DNA of 64,000 bases, taken from Francisella frigiditurris. Lineage in GTDB: Bacteria > Pseudomonadota > Gammaproteobacteria > Francisellales > Francisellaceae. The DNA lies in assembly GCF_001880225.1 (NCBI RefSeq), contig NZ_CP009654.1, positions 1,240,001-1,304,000 of the forward strand, given 5' to 3'. Below, piece by piece: positions 30,297 to 41,786 of the stretch. A program made the translations under genes and the position numbers. The notes below the pieces were generated by a model. That model worked only from the letters and a program-made list of their open reading frames with translations, had not been told where the DNA came from and did no database searches. The stretch's first letter is position 1; each line of letters starts with the position of its first letter.

Positions 30297-31216
30297 AGTT
30301 TTTCTACTACTCTTAGTATAGCGCTTCTTGATCGAGCGTTCTGTTCCAGCTCATCTAGCTGAGCTCGGCATTTTTTATTTATCCACTTTACTTCGATAGA
30401 GTTATCATCTTCTGGCAAAAACTTAGAAATTCTAGTATTAATTGTTTTTGGTTTTGATAATTCTGTGAATTTCTGTTTAATTATTCTATCTTCTAAAGAA
30501 TGAAAAGAAATAGCAGCAACTCTTCCATTAGACTTTAGAACTTTCATAATATCGTTTATAAGTTGTTCTAAATCACCAAGTTCATTATTAACGTATATTC
30601 TTAAAGCCTGAAAGCACCTTGTTGCAGGATTCTTTTTTTCTTTTTTCCCAATTGTATCTCTAATTAAATTAGCTAAAGTCAAAGTATTTGTTATTTTACC
30701 GTTTTGCTTTAAATATTCTTTTATTTTTATAGCTATTTTATAAGAAAATTTTTCTTCACCATAGACTTTAAAAATGTATGACAGTTCTTTAATATCAAGT
30801 TGCTCTAATGCTTCGGATGCAGTTATTCCTTTTGTATTATCCATCCTCATATCAAGAGGTCCATCATGCATAAAGCTAAAGCCTCTTTCTGCAACATCTA
30901 ATTGTGGAGATGAAACACCAAGATCCATAATTATTCCATCAATTCTTTCCAATAAATTTTCTTTTAAGCAGTAATCATAAATTTCAGTAAAACTAGAATG
31001 TATGATTTCAAAATTTAAATATTGAGAGAAATTAGTTTTAGCATAATTTATTGCCTCAAGATCTTTGTCAAAAGCTATTAGCTTTCCTGTATTAGAAAGC
31101 TTATCTAAGATTGCTTTAGAATGCCCGCCTCTTCCAAATGTGGCATCAATATATATACCATCTTTCTTTATATCTAAGCCATCAATAGACTCTTTTAAGA
31201 GTACAGAGAAATGCAT
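30293..31216 (-). CDS. rsmH: 16S rRNA (cytosine(1402)-N(4))-methyltransferase RsmH
   Basis: A 307-residue SAM methyltransferase beginning [14 protein letters not shown]. It contains [16 protein letters not shown] (SAM motif), [30 protein letters not shown], and [12 protein letters not shown]. It modifies C1402 in the 16S rRNA P site. mraZ, normally just upstream, is not found; an acyl-ligase gene occupies that position. Confidence 0.97.
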   Translation of the reverse strand: MHFSVLLKESIDGLDIKKDGIYIDATFGRGGHSKAILDKLSNTGKLIAFDKDLEAINYAKTNFSQYLNFEIIHSSFTEIYDYCLKENLLERIDGIIMDLGVSSPQLDVAERGFSFMHDGPLDMRMDNTKGITASEALEQLDIKELSYIFKVYGEEKFSYKIAIKIKEYLKQNGKITNTLTLANLIRDTIGKKEKKNPATRCFQALRIYVNNELGDLEQLINDIMKVLKSNGRVAAISFHSLEDRIIKQKFTELSKPKTINTRISKFLPEDDNSIEVKWINKKCRAQLDELEQNARSRSAILRVVEKL

Positions 31217-31223
31217 TATTTAA

Positions 31224-33323
31224 CTATTCTCCATGAACTAATTCATTAGCTAATTTTTTAGCCTTTGAAAAGTCTGTTTTACCGGATCCCAACTTGGGAA
31301 TTGACTTAACTTTAAAGTAGTTTGTTGGTTTATAAAGATTTTCTATACCAGAGTGTCTGACTATATCTTTTAACTCAGCCTCATCTATATTTAAAGTGTA
31401 CAGTAAGTTTATAATCTCACCTCTTTTAGCATCGTTAGTAGCTACAGCAAGTATTTCGAAATCTATTTCATGGGAGTCATGACCTTTTTCTCTTAATGCA
31501 TCATACACTTTTTGCTCTAATAGTCCTAAACTAACCATTTCTCCAGCAACTTTTGCAAATCTAGAGTATCTATCAACAACAGTAAGATACCCCTCACCAT
31601 CTATTTTTCCTTTATCTCCTGTTATGTACCAAGTATAACCATACTTTTCTATCATAACCTCATCAGTTTTAGATTTGTCATTAAGATAATAATCCATTTT
31701 ATTGACACCTCTATAAATGATCATACCCTCTTCACCTAAAGGTAACTCTTCATGAGTATCTGGGTTAATTATTTTAAACTGACCACCTGGAACAGTATGT
31801 CCTACAGTCCCTATTTTATTTTTTTCTTTTCTTGGCCTATTTACTGCTGCTACTGGTGATAGTTCAGTAGTACCATACCCTTCATTAATGACTTTATCAA
31901 ATTTAGCTTCGAACATAGTCCTGACTTCAGTCGATAACTTCTCAGCGCCTGTAATAATAAGCCTTAAACTAGCTAAATCTTCTTTTGCAACTGATTTATT
32001 TTTTGTATAAATCCTTAAAAAAGTTGGAGTTGCACAAAGAACAGTTGATTTATATTTTCTAATTAAATTAGCAACACCTTTAGCATCAGTAGGATCTGGA
32101 TGACAAGCAATAAACCCACCCTGAAGTAAAGAAACTAGAGATATTGTTAGACCAAATCCATGAAATATTGGTAAGATCCCAGCAACTGAATCACCTTCTC
32201 TACATTCAATAACTAAAGTACTTTGATAAACATTAGCTAAAAGATTTTTATGTTTTATGACAATACCCTTTGGAATACCTTCACTTCCACTACTAAATAT
32301 TATGAAAGCTAAATCATCAAGCTTGGCCGCTTTAACATATTTTTTAACTAAGAAATTTACAGGTAAAAGCTTAGTTTCAAGAAGAACCTTGATCGCTTCA
32401 GGTTTTTTAATCTGCTTCTTAATATCTTCTAAGTAAATTATTTTACAAGCCGAAAATATTTCTTGGACAAAAAATCCCTTATTTGCTAATTTCTCTACAA
32501 AGGCTTTTGAGGTAATGATGGTTTCTATCTCAGCACTACTAATTGCATATCTAAGAGCATCTGGAGAGGCTGTATAATTTAAGTTCACTATACCTTTTCC
32601 TCTCATCAACAAAGAAAGTAATGCTAAGTATCCACCACTACTAGTAGGCAAACAAATACCAACATTAGCCTCACCTTTTGTCATTTTTTCTAGCTTTTGA
32701 GACATAAGAATTGATGCAATTGTAAATTTATTTCCATCAAGAGTTGTTCCCAAGGTATCAGTTATAACCTCATTTTTACCAGCATTTAACATTTGTCTAA
32801 ACCAAATTTCAGTCAATGGTTTTAGACAAGCTAAATATTTATCCCATGTTTTAATGGATAAGTCATCTAGCTCTTCTTTAACTGTTTTTAGACTATTTAA
32901 TTTTTCTATATCAAAAAATATTTGTTTTCTTAAATTTTTTCTATCTGAAAAGCTAGGCATCTCAGGACCACAAATAAACATTAAATATCTATTTTCGCTA
33001 TGTTCAACATGAGATATATCTTCAATATTTATTAAAAGTAGGCTGTCTTTTTTCCAAAAAGAAATATGATCTGTATAGATAATTCCATTAGCAATCAGTT
33101 TTTTTCTTAATTTTTTAATTTTAGGACTTACTCTTCCTAATACAGTAATTTTAAGATCTTTTTTAATTTCTTTTATAGCAAGTATAGATATGATAGATGT
33201 ATCATTAGATATTAAAATAGAACCGCTTTTTAAATTATCTAAATTTAGATTCTCATTATATTGATAAAGATAAGTTTGATTCAAGGCTTTATGTATCGAT
33301 GATTTAAGCGAATTAAAAAACAT
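31224..33323 (-). CDS. AMP-binding acyl ligase, Aas-type acyl-ACP/CoA synthetase
   Basis: Encodes 699 residues. The C-terminal 520 or so form an adenylating enzyme: phosphate loop FSSGSEGIPKG, GYGTTELSP, YITGDKGKIDGEGYLTVVDRYSRF, and a C-terminal subdomain with GSGKTDFSKA. This is closest in style to the acyl-ACP synthetase half of Aas. The N-terminal 170 residues lack the NHxxxxD acyltransferase motif, so the usual lysophospholipid acyltransferase half appears absent or replaced by a domain I do not recognise. The likely role is activation of fatty acids or acyl chains for membrane lipid use. It is divergent from mutM. Confidence 0.78.
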   Translation of the reverse strand: MFFNSLKSSIHKALNQTYLYQYNENLNLDNLKSGSILISNDTSIISILAIKEIKKDLKITVLGRVSPKIKKLRKKLIANGIIYTDHISFWKKDSLLLINIEDISHVEHSENRYLMFICGPEMPSFSDRKNLRKQIFFDIEKLNSLKTVKEELDDLSIKTWDKYLACLKPLTEIWFRQMLNAGKNEVITDTLGTTLDGNKFTIASILMSQKLEKMTKGEANVGICLPTSSGGYLALLSLLMRGKGIVNLNYTASPDALRYAISSAEIETIITSKAFVEKLANKGFFVQEIFSACKIIYLEDIKKQIKKPEAIKVLLETKLLPVNFLVKKYVKAAKLDDLAFIIFSSGSEGIPKGIVIKHKNLLANVYQSTLVIECREGDSVAGILPIFHGFGLTISLVSLLQGGFIACHPDPTDAKGVANLIRKYKSTVLCATPTFLRIYTKNKSVAKEDLASLRLIITGAEKLSTEVRTMFEAKFDKVINEGYGTTELSPVAAVNRPRKEKNKIGTVGHTVPGGQFKIINPDTHEELPLGEEGMIIYRGVNKMDYYLNDKSKTDEVMIEKYGYTWYITGDKGKIDGEGYLTVVDRYSRFAKVAGEMVSLGLLEQKVYDALREKGHDSHEIDFEILAVATNDAKRGEIINLLYTLNIDEAELKDIVRHSGIENLYKPTNYFKVKSIPKLGSGKTDFSKAKKLANELVHGE

Positions 33324-33406
33324 TGGTTCTCCTATTTATACCTAACTATAACCACAAGATATTATGTTATCATATAACAACTTAATTTTTTATAAATTCA
33401 ATACTT

Positions 33407-34228
33407 ATGCCAGAATTACCAGAAGTAGAAACTGTTAAAAATGGACTAATAAGACATATTATAAATAAAAAAATATTCTCTATTAAAATAAATGCAGATA
33501 AATTAAGATATCCTATTAATAAAGATAAGTTTTCAGAAATTGTTAATCTAAAAGTTAGAGAAATTCAACGCAGAGGAAAACATTTAATAATCTTCTTAAA
33601 TGATGACTTACAACTAATAGTGCATTTAGGAATGTCTGGAGTTATTAAAGTCGAAAATAAAAAAACTTATAGTTCTAAAAAACATGATCATATATTAATA
33701 GAATTTGAGAAAGATATTTTAATTTACAATGATCCAAGAAGATTTGGATATTGGTTAGTTAATAACAACAACATTCCTTTTGAACATAAAGTCTTGATTA
33801 ATCACGGTGTTGAGCCTTTAACTGAAGATTTTGATGTTAAGTATTTAGAAACTAAGCTTAAGCATAGCTCAAAGAAAATAAAACAAGCTATTATGGATAA
33901 TAGTACTGTAGTTGGTGTAGGCAATATATATGCCTCAGAGGCTTTATTTAAAAGTAATATTTTACCAACAAGAATATCTAAGACTTTATCAAAAAAAGAA
34001 ATAACCAAACTAGTCCATGCTATAAAAGAAATATTAAAAATAGCGATAGAGCAAGGTGGAACCACTCTAAAAGATTATAAAAATACAGAAGGTAAGCCCG
34101 GTTATTTTTCTCAAAAATTAAATGTTTATGGCAGAGCTAAGCAACCTTGTTACATTTGTAAAAGTGAGATTAAAAGCGAAGTTATAGGTCAAAGAAATAC
34201 TTATTTCTGTACAAAATGTCAGAAATAA
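33407..34228 (+). CDS. mutM: Formamidopyrimidine-DNA glycosylase (Fpg/MutM)
   Basis: A 273-residue bifunctional DNA repair enzyme that removes 8-oxoguanine and nicks the abasic site. The catalytic N-terminus is [10 protein letters not shown] (Pro2, Glu3). [14 protein letters not shown] and [12 protein letters not shown] follow, and a C-terminal zinc finger is formed by Cys-x2-Cys pairs (CYICK and CTKC). All expected residues are present. It converges on gyrB with a 13-bp gap. Confidence 0.97.
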   Translation: MPELPEVETVKNGLIRHIINKKIFSIKINADKLRYPINKDKFSEIVNLKVREIQRRGKHLIIFLNDDLQLIVHLGMSGVIKVENKKTYSSKKHDHILIEFEKDILIYNDPRRFGYWLVNNNNIPFEHKVLINHGVEPLTEDFDVKYLETKLKHSSKKIKQAIMDNSTVVGVGNIYASEALFKSNILPTRISKTLSKKEITKLVHAIKEILKIAIEQGGTTLKDYKNTEGKPGYFSQKLNVYGRAKQPCYICKSEIKSEVIGQRNTYFCTKCQK

Positions 34229-34241
34229 GGAGAATTAAGTA

Positions 34242-36662
<2,421 letters not shown>

Positions 36663-36817
36663 TTAAGAATAAACTAAAAACAATTAGTGAAATTATAACA
36701 TAAATAAAGCCAAATTGTTTTAGATATGATAAAAAGTCATTTTAAGACCTTATTAAATCTAATCTAAAATGCTAGAATATAGTAATTTTATAGGTTAATA
36801 ATGTTAAAGGTTAGGTT

Positions 36818-37612
36818 TTGAAACTGTCTCATAAGTTATTATTCATAATACTTTTTATCTCTTTAATTGCAGGGGCTTTTTTTGCAGGTAAAGAAAGTGA
36901 AAAGAATGAAATGAAAATAGCCATTGAAAATGATGTAGCATTTAATGAAACAACAAAAACCCCTGAAACAACTCAAAACTGTAGACCTGCAGTCAAAAAC
37001 TCTAGAGATAATTACGTTATAGGATATGGAAGCTTGATGAATAAAGATTCAAGAATGATAACAGTTCCAGATGCTAAGTTTGCTGCACCGATTTTAGTAA
37101 GTAATTTTGAAAGAATATGGGCATCAAGAGGAACTAAATCTAACGCTACTTATTTATTAGCTATTCCTAATGATGGTTATTTAATGAATGCCATTTACTA
37201 TCCATCATCAGCTGAAGATATACAGGCTACAGACTTAAGAGAAGCTTCATATTGCAGAGTAAAAGTCTTAAGAAAAGATATTCTTCCTTTGGGTATTAAA
37301 AGTTTACCTAAGGGAGATTACTGGATGTATGTCAAAAGCTTCAGTGATGCTGAATTTCCTACGAAAGATTTCCCGATACTTCAATCGTATGCTGATGTAT
37401 TTTTAACTGGCTGTTTGCAAACTCAGGGAGAATTTAACTTAACCGAGTTTGGAAAGCTTTGCTTTACAACAACATATAATTGGGATTTGGCAAACTGGAT
37501 GAATGATAGGTCCAATCCTAAATATGAAAGATACTCAGACACTACTAGAAAATATACAAATCAAATAGATAGCATCATTTCAAGAATGGGCATCAATGAT
37601 GATCAACTCTAA
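36818..37612 (+). CDS. Membrane-anchored or secreted gamma-glutamylcyclotransferase-like protein
   Basis: A 264-residue protein. The first 22 residues form a signal anchor or signal peptide (LLFIILFISLIAGAFFAG). The rest begins NYVIGYGSLMNKDSR, the YGSLM motif of the gamma-glutamylcyclotransferase (GGCT-like/AIG2) fold, and contains a conserved acidic region around the FPIL segment. The start is TTG with AGG a few bases upstream; the nearby ATG (36801) is out of frame. An exported GGCT-like enzyme could act on gamma-glutamyl peptides such as glutathione fragments in the periplasm, but the catalytic glutamate was not confirmed. The end overlaps dusA by 17 bases. Confidence 0.68.
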   Translation: MKLSHKLLFIILFISLIAGAFFAGKESEKNEMKIAIENDVAFNETTKTPETTQNCRPAVKNSRDNYVIGYGSLMNKDSRMITVPDAKFAAPILVSNFERIWASRGTKSNATYLLAIPNDGYLMNAIYYPSSAEDIQATDLREASYCRVKVLRKDILPLGIKSLPKGDYWMYVKSFSDAEFPTKDFPILQSYADVFLTGCLQTQGEFNLTEFGKLCFTTTYNWDLANWMNDRSNPKYERYSDTTRKYTNQIDSIISRMGINDDQL

Positions 37613-38585
37613 TCTTTCTCGTAAAATTTGTATAGCGCCTATGCTAGATTGGACAGATAGGCATTATCGCTATATGATGCGACTAATCACAAAAAAGACT
37701 ATGCTTTATACAGAGATGGTAACACTAAATGCCATTTTGCATGGAAATAAAGATATCTTACTAAAATACTCTGACATAGAACATCCAGTAACTTTACAAT
37801 TAGGTGGTTGTGTACCAAAAGATTTTGTCACTTGTGGCAAGTTAGCTCAAGACTTAGGGTATAATGAAATAAATATAAATGTAGGCTGCCCTAGCGAAAG
37901 AGTACAAAAAGGGAACTTTGGTTTATCTTTAATGGCTGAACCAGAAACAGTAGCTGATTGTGTAAAAGCAATGAAAGACAACTTAGATATTCCAATATCT
38001 ATAAAATGTCGTATTGGTTATGACAACAATGATAGTTATTTAGAGTTATGTAATTTTTTACAACTGCAAATTAAGGCTGATGTTGACTATATTTGTATTC
38101 ATGCTCGTAAAGGTTGGTTAAGGGGCTTATCTCCTAAAGAAAATAGAACTATTCCAGAACTAAATTATGATACTGTTTATAATGTCAAAAGAGATTTTTC
38201 TAATATTCAAATTGGTATTAATGGTGGGATAAAAACATTGGATGATATAAATAATCATTTAATGCATGTTGATAGCGTAATGATTGGAAGAGAAGCTTAT
38301 CATAACCCTATGATTTTTAAAGATGTTGATGATGTTTTCTATAACGATAAAAAAAATGAGTTAACTCCATACAAGGTAGCTGAACAGTTTATAGAATACA
38401 TTGAAGATCAAATGCGTAATGATTCATCTATAAAGTTAAACAATATGACCAAGCATACCTTAAACCTTTTTAATGGCTTACCAAATGCTAAACTATTTAG
38501 AAGATACTTAAGTGAGAATGCCACTAAAAAAGATGCTGATGTTGATACATTTATTAATGCATTAAAAATTTTGAAACTATTCTAA
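37596..38585 (+). CDS. dusA: tRNA-dihydrouridine(20/20a) synthase DusA
   Basis: A 329-residue flavoenzyme that reduces uridine in the tRNA D loop. The signatures are APMLDWTDRHYRYMMRLI, YTEMVT, LQLGGC, NINVGCPSERVQKGNFG with the catalytic Cys, KCRIGYD, and HARKGWLRGLSPKENR, which is specific to DusA. Two adjacent ATGs (37596 and 37599) could start it. It overlaps the preceding gene by 17 bases and converges on the T6SS operon across a terminator. Confidence 0.95.
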   Translation: MMINSNLSRKICIAPMLDWTDRHYRYMMRLITKKTMLYTEMVTLNAILHGNKDILLKYSDIEHPVTLQLGGCVPKDFVTCGKLAQDLGYNEININVGCPSERVQKGNFGLSLMAEPETVADCVKAMKDNLDIPISIKCRIGYDNNDSYLELCNFLQLQIKADVDYICIHARKGWLRGLSPKENRTIPELNYDTVYNVKRDFSNIQIGINGGIKTLDDINNHLMHVDSVMIGREAYHNPMIFKDVDDVFYNDKKNELTPYKVAEQFIEYIEDQMRNDSSIKLNNMTKHTLNLFNGLPNAKLFRRYLSENATKKDADVDTFINALKILKLF

Positions 38586-38611
38586 TAAAAAACCTTTATA
38601 ATATTGCTTTA

Positions 38612-38650
38612 AATACTAAGACATATTTCTATTAGAAATAGTATTTTTTT
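38612..38650 (+). terminator. Probable rho-independent terminator after dusA
   Basis: An AT-rich hairpin (ATTTCT/AGAAAT inside AATACT/AGTATT, with a bulge) is followed by eight T residues on the plus strand. It separates dusA from the convergent T6SS operon. Confidence 0.55.
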
Positions 38651-38696
38651 TCTAAAGTTATAAATGTGCCTTATTATAAGAATTTATATAATCAAA

Positions 38697-38724
38697 TACG
38701 TCAAACTTATAAATCTATTTAATA
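38697..38724 (+). repeat. Left copy of an inverted repeat flanking the T6SS locus
   Basis: The 14 bases TACGTCAAACTTAT (38697-38710) recur inverted at 53248-53261. Beyond them ten more bases are similar (AAATCTATTT against AATCTACTTA). The two copies lie just outside tssG and about 1.4 kb upstream of tssM. They could be insertion-sequence ends, attachment-site remnants or chance in AT-rich DNA. Confidence 0.45.
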
Positions 38725-38728
38725 ATAA

Positions 38729-39409
38729 CTATTCAACAGAGCCTATTTTACCTATTACATACTTACCTATATTGTAGCTGGGAATAAGATCGACATTTTT
38801 TAAGGAAAGATTAATATTGCTTATGCAACTATTCAAATAATCTTCATAGATTTCTATAATTTTTTGATTCGTTTTTCTATATTTATAATTAACACTTATA
38901 ATATCTATTTTCTTTTGAAGATTGTAACCAATATATGTATTAAATCCGATTATATTATGAGGTTTAATATAAGTATTACATTCAATAAAATAACATTTAT
39001 TTTTCACTAAATTAGAAACTATATTTTTTTTAGTTAGCTCATGTTGAATTTTAGTTAAACTTTTATATTCTGGAATATGCATGAGTTTTTTCTTAAGTAT
39101 TTTTTTTAAAAAAAGGTTTAAAAGTCTCTCCGTTAAAAAACATATATTATTTGAGTCTAAACTATTTTCTTGCTCATAATACAATTTTATAAGTTCTACA
39201 AAATTAGGAATATTAATTATATTGACTTCTATTATAATTTTTTCTCTAATTTCATATATTCTATTAAATAGTTTATTAGATTGAAAAATAGAAAATAATG
39301 GTATAAAAGATATTTGATTTAAATTTATACTTTCTATTTTCAAAAAATAGAATAGAACTTCAAAATGATTAAAACTAGATTCAATCTTTTTTTGTAATAA
39401 AGTTAGCAT
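38729..39409 (-). CDS. tssG: T6SS baseplate protein, TssG/IglJ-like
   Basis: A 226-residue protein, the last gene of the T6SS operon. The N-terminal FEVLFYFLKIESINLNQISFIPLFSIFQ has the general feel of TssG, whose N-terminal part begins with a helix then a beta region, and the length fits the Francisella IglJ class. TssG joins TssF in the baseplate wedge around the VgrG spike. Similarity to known TssG is low by eye, so the call leans on position, size and the presence of its partner TssF in the operon. It lies 18 bp after tssK. Confidence 0.55.
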   Translation of the reverse strand: MLTLLQKKIESSFNHFEVLFYFLKIESINLNQISFIPLFSIFQSNKLFNRIYEIREKIIIEVNIINIPNFVELIKLYYEQENSLDSNNICFLTERLLNLFLKKILKKKLMHIPEYKSLTKIQHELTKKNIVSNLVKNKCYFIECNTYIKPHNIIGFNTYIGYNLQKKIDIISVNYKYRKTNQKIIEIYEDYLNSCISNINLSLKNVDLIPSYNIGKYVIGKIGSVE

Positions 39410-39427
39410 CTTACTTTAGTCTAAAAG

Positions 39428-40597
39428 TTATGAAAAATGAATAAAAAAGCTATAATCTTTTAAACTCTTTGATACATGAAAAATAACCATGCTTTTTGTC
39501 GAAAAACAATGACTTAACTCATCACATTCAAATAACTCTAGAATATAACCATTAGAAGGATATTTTTCTTGTAAACTTTTAGGTAATTCTTCAAGTATAG
39601 ACTTCCTTTTTTTTATTCCTTCTAAAGATAAATTCTTTACTATATCCATTCTATCTAAACTTGAAATCTTTAAATAGTCAATATTATTGATATCTATTTC
39701 TCCATTACTAAAATTCTTAGTAACAATAATATATATCTTTTTATTTTTCTCTAGTTGATTTACATTCACAATGAAATGTTTATTATTATCATATTCAAAT
39801 TTATCAACATTTTTTTTATCTAAAAGAAATGTATTAAATTTAGAAAAAAACTTTCCTATTTGTTCCAGAGAAGAAACCGGTTTATTTATTTGAAAGTACA
39901 ATTTTTCCTTATTATGGAACATAAAAAAATTTTCAATATATAAAATTATTTGTATTAATTCTTTATAAATTTCAAAAGGTGATATTAATGATTTAATATT
40001 ATCTCTTTGCGATAATATATATAATAAATAAGATATCTTATTTATTATATATATATCTTTCATAGATACATTTTGTAAAATATTTAATAATTTCTTTATA
40101 TTCATTAAATCTGATGCAAGATTATCTAGAAACTCATCAAAAACATGTGCATCTAATGACAATAATGGAATATCTATTTTTTCTAAAAAAACATGTTCAT
40201 CTACTATTCTAATTCTTGCAATTCTTATTCCAAATTTTTCTCTAATATTGCTAAGGAAATACTCACTAAAGCTATATCCCCCATTTTCATCAATATAACG
40301 AGTATTAATAAATATATCAATAAAATCGTCTACTTTAGTTTCAAGTTTAGCTAAATTCAACTGAATAGGTTGTTTTATTTGTATTAACTCGTTTTCAGAA
40401 CTATAAATACAAGCTGATTCTATTTCAAAAATATTATTTTTTAATTTCTGTTTATTTATTTTTAAAGAAAAAATAGCTTCATTTAAGCCAAATGGGATTA
40501 GAGTATTTCGATATATATTTGATATATTTACGTTATTTTGTTCATTTAAATCTTTAGCAGTAAGAATACCACCATCAAACCATTTTTTTTTTAACAT
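39428..40597 (-). CDS. tssK: T6SS baseplate connector, TssK/IglD-like
   Basis: A 389-residue protein beginning MLKKKWFDGGILTAKDLNEQNN, which matches the TssK N-terminus (a Trp-x2-Gly then a helix that contacts the baseplate), and IPFGLNEAIFSLKIN, the strand that follows. The length matches IglD of the Francisella pathogenicity island (about 398). TssK links the baseplate to the TssJLM membrane complex. The middle helical region and C-terminal domain are divergent. It is five bases after the needle gene and is surely co-translated. Confidence 0.72.
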   Translation of the reverse strand: MLKKKWFDGGILTAKDLNEQNNVNISNIYRNTLIPFGLNEAIFSLKINKQKLKNNIFEIESACIYSSENELIQIKQPIQLNLAKLETKVDDFIDIFINTRYIDENGGYSFSEYFLSNIREKFGIRIARIRIVDEHVFLEKIDIPLLSLDAHVFDEFLDNLASDLMNIKKLLNILQNVSMKDIYIINKISYLLYILSQRDNIKSLISPFEIYKELIQIILYIENFFMFHNKEKLYFQINKPVSSLEQIGKFFSKFNTFLLDKKNVDKFEYDNNKHFIVNVNQLEKNKKIYIIVTKNFSNGEIDINNIDYLKISSLDRMDIVKNLSLEGIKKRKSILEELPKSLQEKYPSNGYILELFECDELSHCFSTKSMVIFHVSKSLKDYSFFIHFS

Positions 40598-40602
40598 ATT
40601 AC

Positions 40603-40920
40603 CTACTTTATTTCTACATTTCCTGATTTTATTTCTACATTGGTAGCATCAAAGACAATATTTTTAGATTTGAACACTATTTTTTCTTTTTGTAATTCTA
40701 TTATTGAATTATAAACTTTTAGAGTTATTTTTTCATCCTCATCTAATTCTAGACTGATATCTTTATCAATAATATTTAAAGAACAATTTTTAGATACATT
40801 AAGCTTTATTTTTCCATCATTACCGAAGTTAATTTTTGCAAGATTATCCTTATTTATATTTTCTAAACATAAATCTTTCTTTGATATGATTATTTGTCTA
40901 TATTTATTTGTCGCCGGCAC
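40603..40920 (-). CDS. vgrG: T6SS spike needle, short VgrG (beta-helix only)
   Basis: A 105-residue protein almost entirely made of short alternating strands with Asn and Lys/Asp turns (INFGNDGKIKLNVSKN, KDISLELDEDEKITLK, FKSKNIVFDATNVEIKSGNVEIK). This is the pattern of the VgrG/gp5 C-terminal triple-stranded beta-helix. It has no gp27 or lysozyme domain. In the Francisella pathogenicity island VgrG is likewise a short needle (about 164 residues) that sits on the separate base protein PdpA. Here the base would be the product of 42186-43943. The needle is shorter than that of the FPI. Confidence 0.68.
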   Translation of the reverse strand: MPATNKYRQIIISKKDLCLENINKDNLAKINFGNDGKIKLNVSKNCSLNIIDKDISLELDEDEKITLKVYNSIIELQKEKIVFKSKNIVFDATNVEIKSGNVEIK

Positions 40921-40932
40921 TTTATATAACCT

Positions 40933-41760
40933 TTAGTTAGTAAAAAAATTTTTATAATCTAAAGCTAAGAATGACTTTAAAAGCTCATACTTGTTAGAGC
41001 CATTTTTTTCTTGTGTATTCATATCTATTTCTTCAAATATATCATTATCAATTAGTATTTTGAAAAAAGAGTGTGAAATAGAAGGAACAATATCTTTTAA
41101 ACGAACTTCATTCAACATTCTATATATATCTTCATATAAAATTGATAATTTATCAATATCATTACTATGACTATTATTTCTAAATATTTCCACTTTTTCA
41201 ATTAATTCTAAAATAATACTTTTTTTAATATAAGAGAAATTAACTTCATCTTCATCACTATTTGATATAAAGTTCTTTTCTTCTTCTATTTCTTCTATTT
41301 CTTCTATTTCTTCTATTTCTTCTATTTGGGTAAGATTAGAATTTTTTTTAAAAGAAATCCAATTTATAAGAAATGGATAAAAATCTAATAATATTGATAT
41401 ATTTTTTTTATTTTCTATTGAAAAATATTTATTCAAATCTTTACAAACATATTCTAAAGTTATATTAATTTCATCAAGATTTTCTTTTATTGAAGCATTT
41501 TCTATATTATTGCTTATCAAATAACTTTCAAATAGGATTAACTGTTCAAAACTTTTATCAACATCAGAAAGAGTTATAAGTTTTGATAAAAAGTAAATCA
41601 GCATACACTTATAATAGATAGAATCTTCCTTTTCTAGAAAAAGTTCTATTTTATTAATAATTATAGTAAATTGGAGATTTTCAAATAAACTTAATATATG
41701 TCGTAAAAACATTTCATCATTATTCTCAAAACTTATATTTATATCTTCATATAAAATCAT
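40933..41760 (-). CDS. Uncharacterised T6SS-operon protein with EEI tandem repeat
   Basis: A 275-residue acidic, mainly helical protein with no signal or membrane helix. The N-terminal 140 residues are Leu/Ile/Phe-rich helices. An (I-E-E) repeat covers residues 146-160 and is encoded by five perfect 9-bp units at 41281-41325. A second helical part follows (SIILELIEKVEIF, IYRMLNEVRLKDIVPS). I do not recognise a family. Position between the PAAR-like tip and needle genes suggests a spike or baseplate accessory, a TssA-like or IglI/IglF-like component, or a spike-loaded cargo. None can be chosen by eye. Confidence 0.65.
   Translation of the reverse strand: MILYEDINISFENNDEMFLRHILSLFENLQFTIIINKIELFLEKEDSIYYKCMLIYFLSKLITLSDVDKSFEQLILFESYLISNNIENASIKENLDEINITLEYVCKDLNKYFSIENKKNISILLDFYPFLINWISFKKNSNLTQIEEIEEIEEIEEIEEEKNFISNSDEDEVNFSYIKKSIILELIEKVEIFRNNSHSNDIDKLSILYEDIYRMLNEVRLKDIVPSISHSFFKILIDNDIFEEIDMNTQEKNGSNKYELLKSFLALDYKNFFTN
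41281..41325 (+). repeat. 9-bp tandem repeat, five perfect copies, inside a T6SS gene
   Basis: The unit TTCTTCTAT is repeated five times without mismatch and encodes Ile-Glu-Glu on the minus strand. Because the unit is a multiple of three, slippage would change the protein length by three residues without a frameshift. Confidence 0.95.
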
Positions 41761-41786
41761 AATTACTTTTCTCTCTACGTATAAAG

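Noticed and set aside
31224-33323. Link between the two AMP-binding ligases (31224 and 53467) and the T6SS as a lipid-modification system
   Set aside because: They are unlinked, sit among housekeeping genes and show no shared operon with secretion genes.
41281-41325. Short tandem array that might be taken for a CRISPR
   Set aside because: The units are 9 bp with no spacers and lie inside a coding frame, encoding Ile-Glu-Glu repeats.
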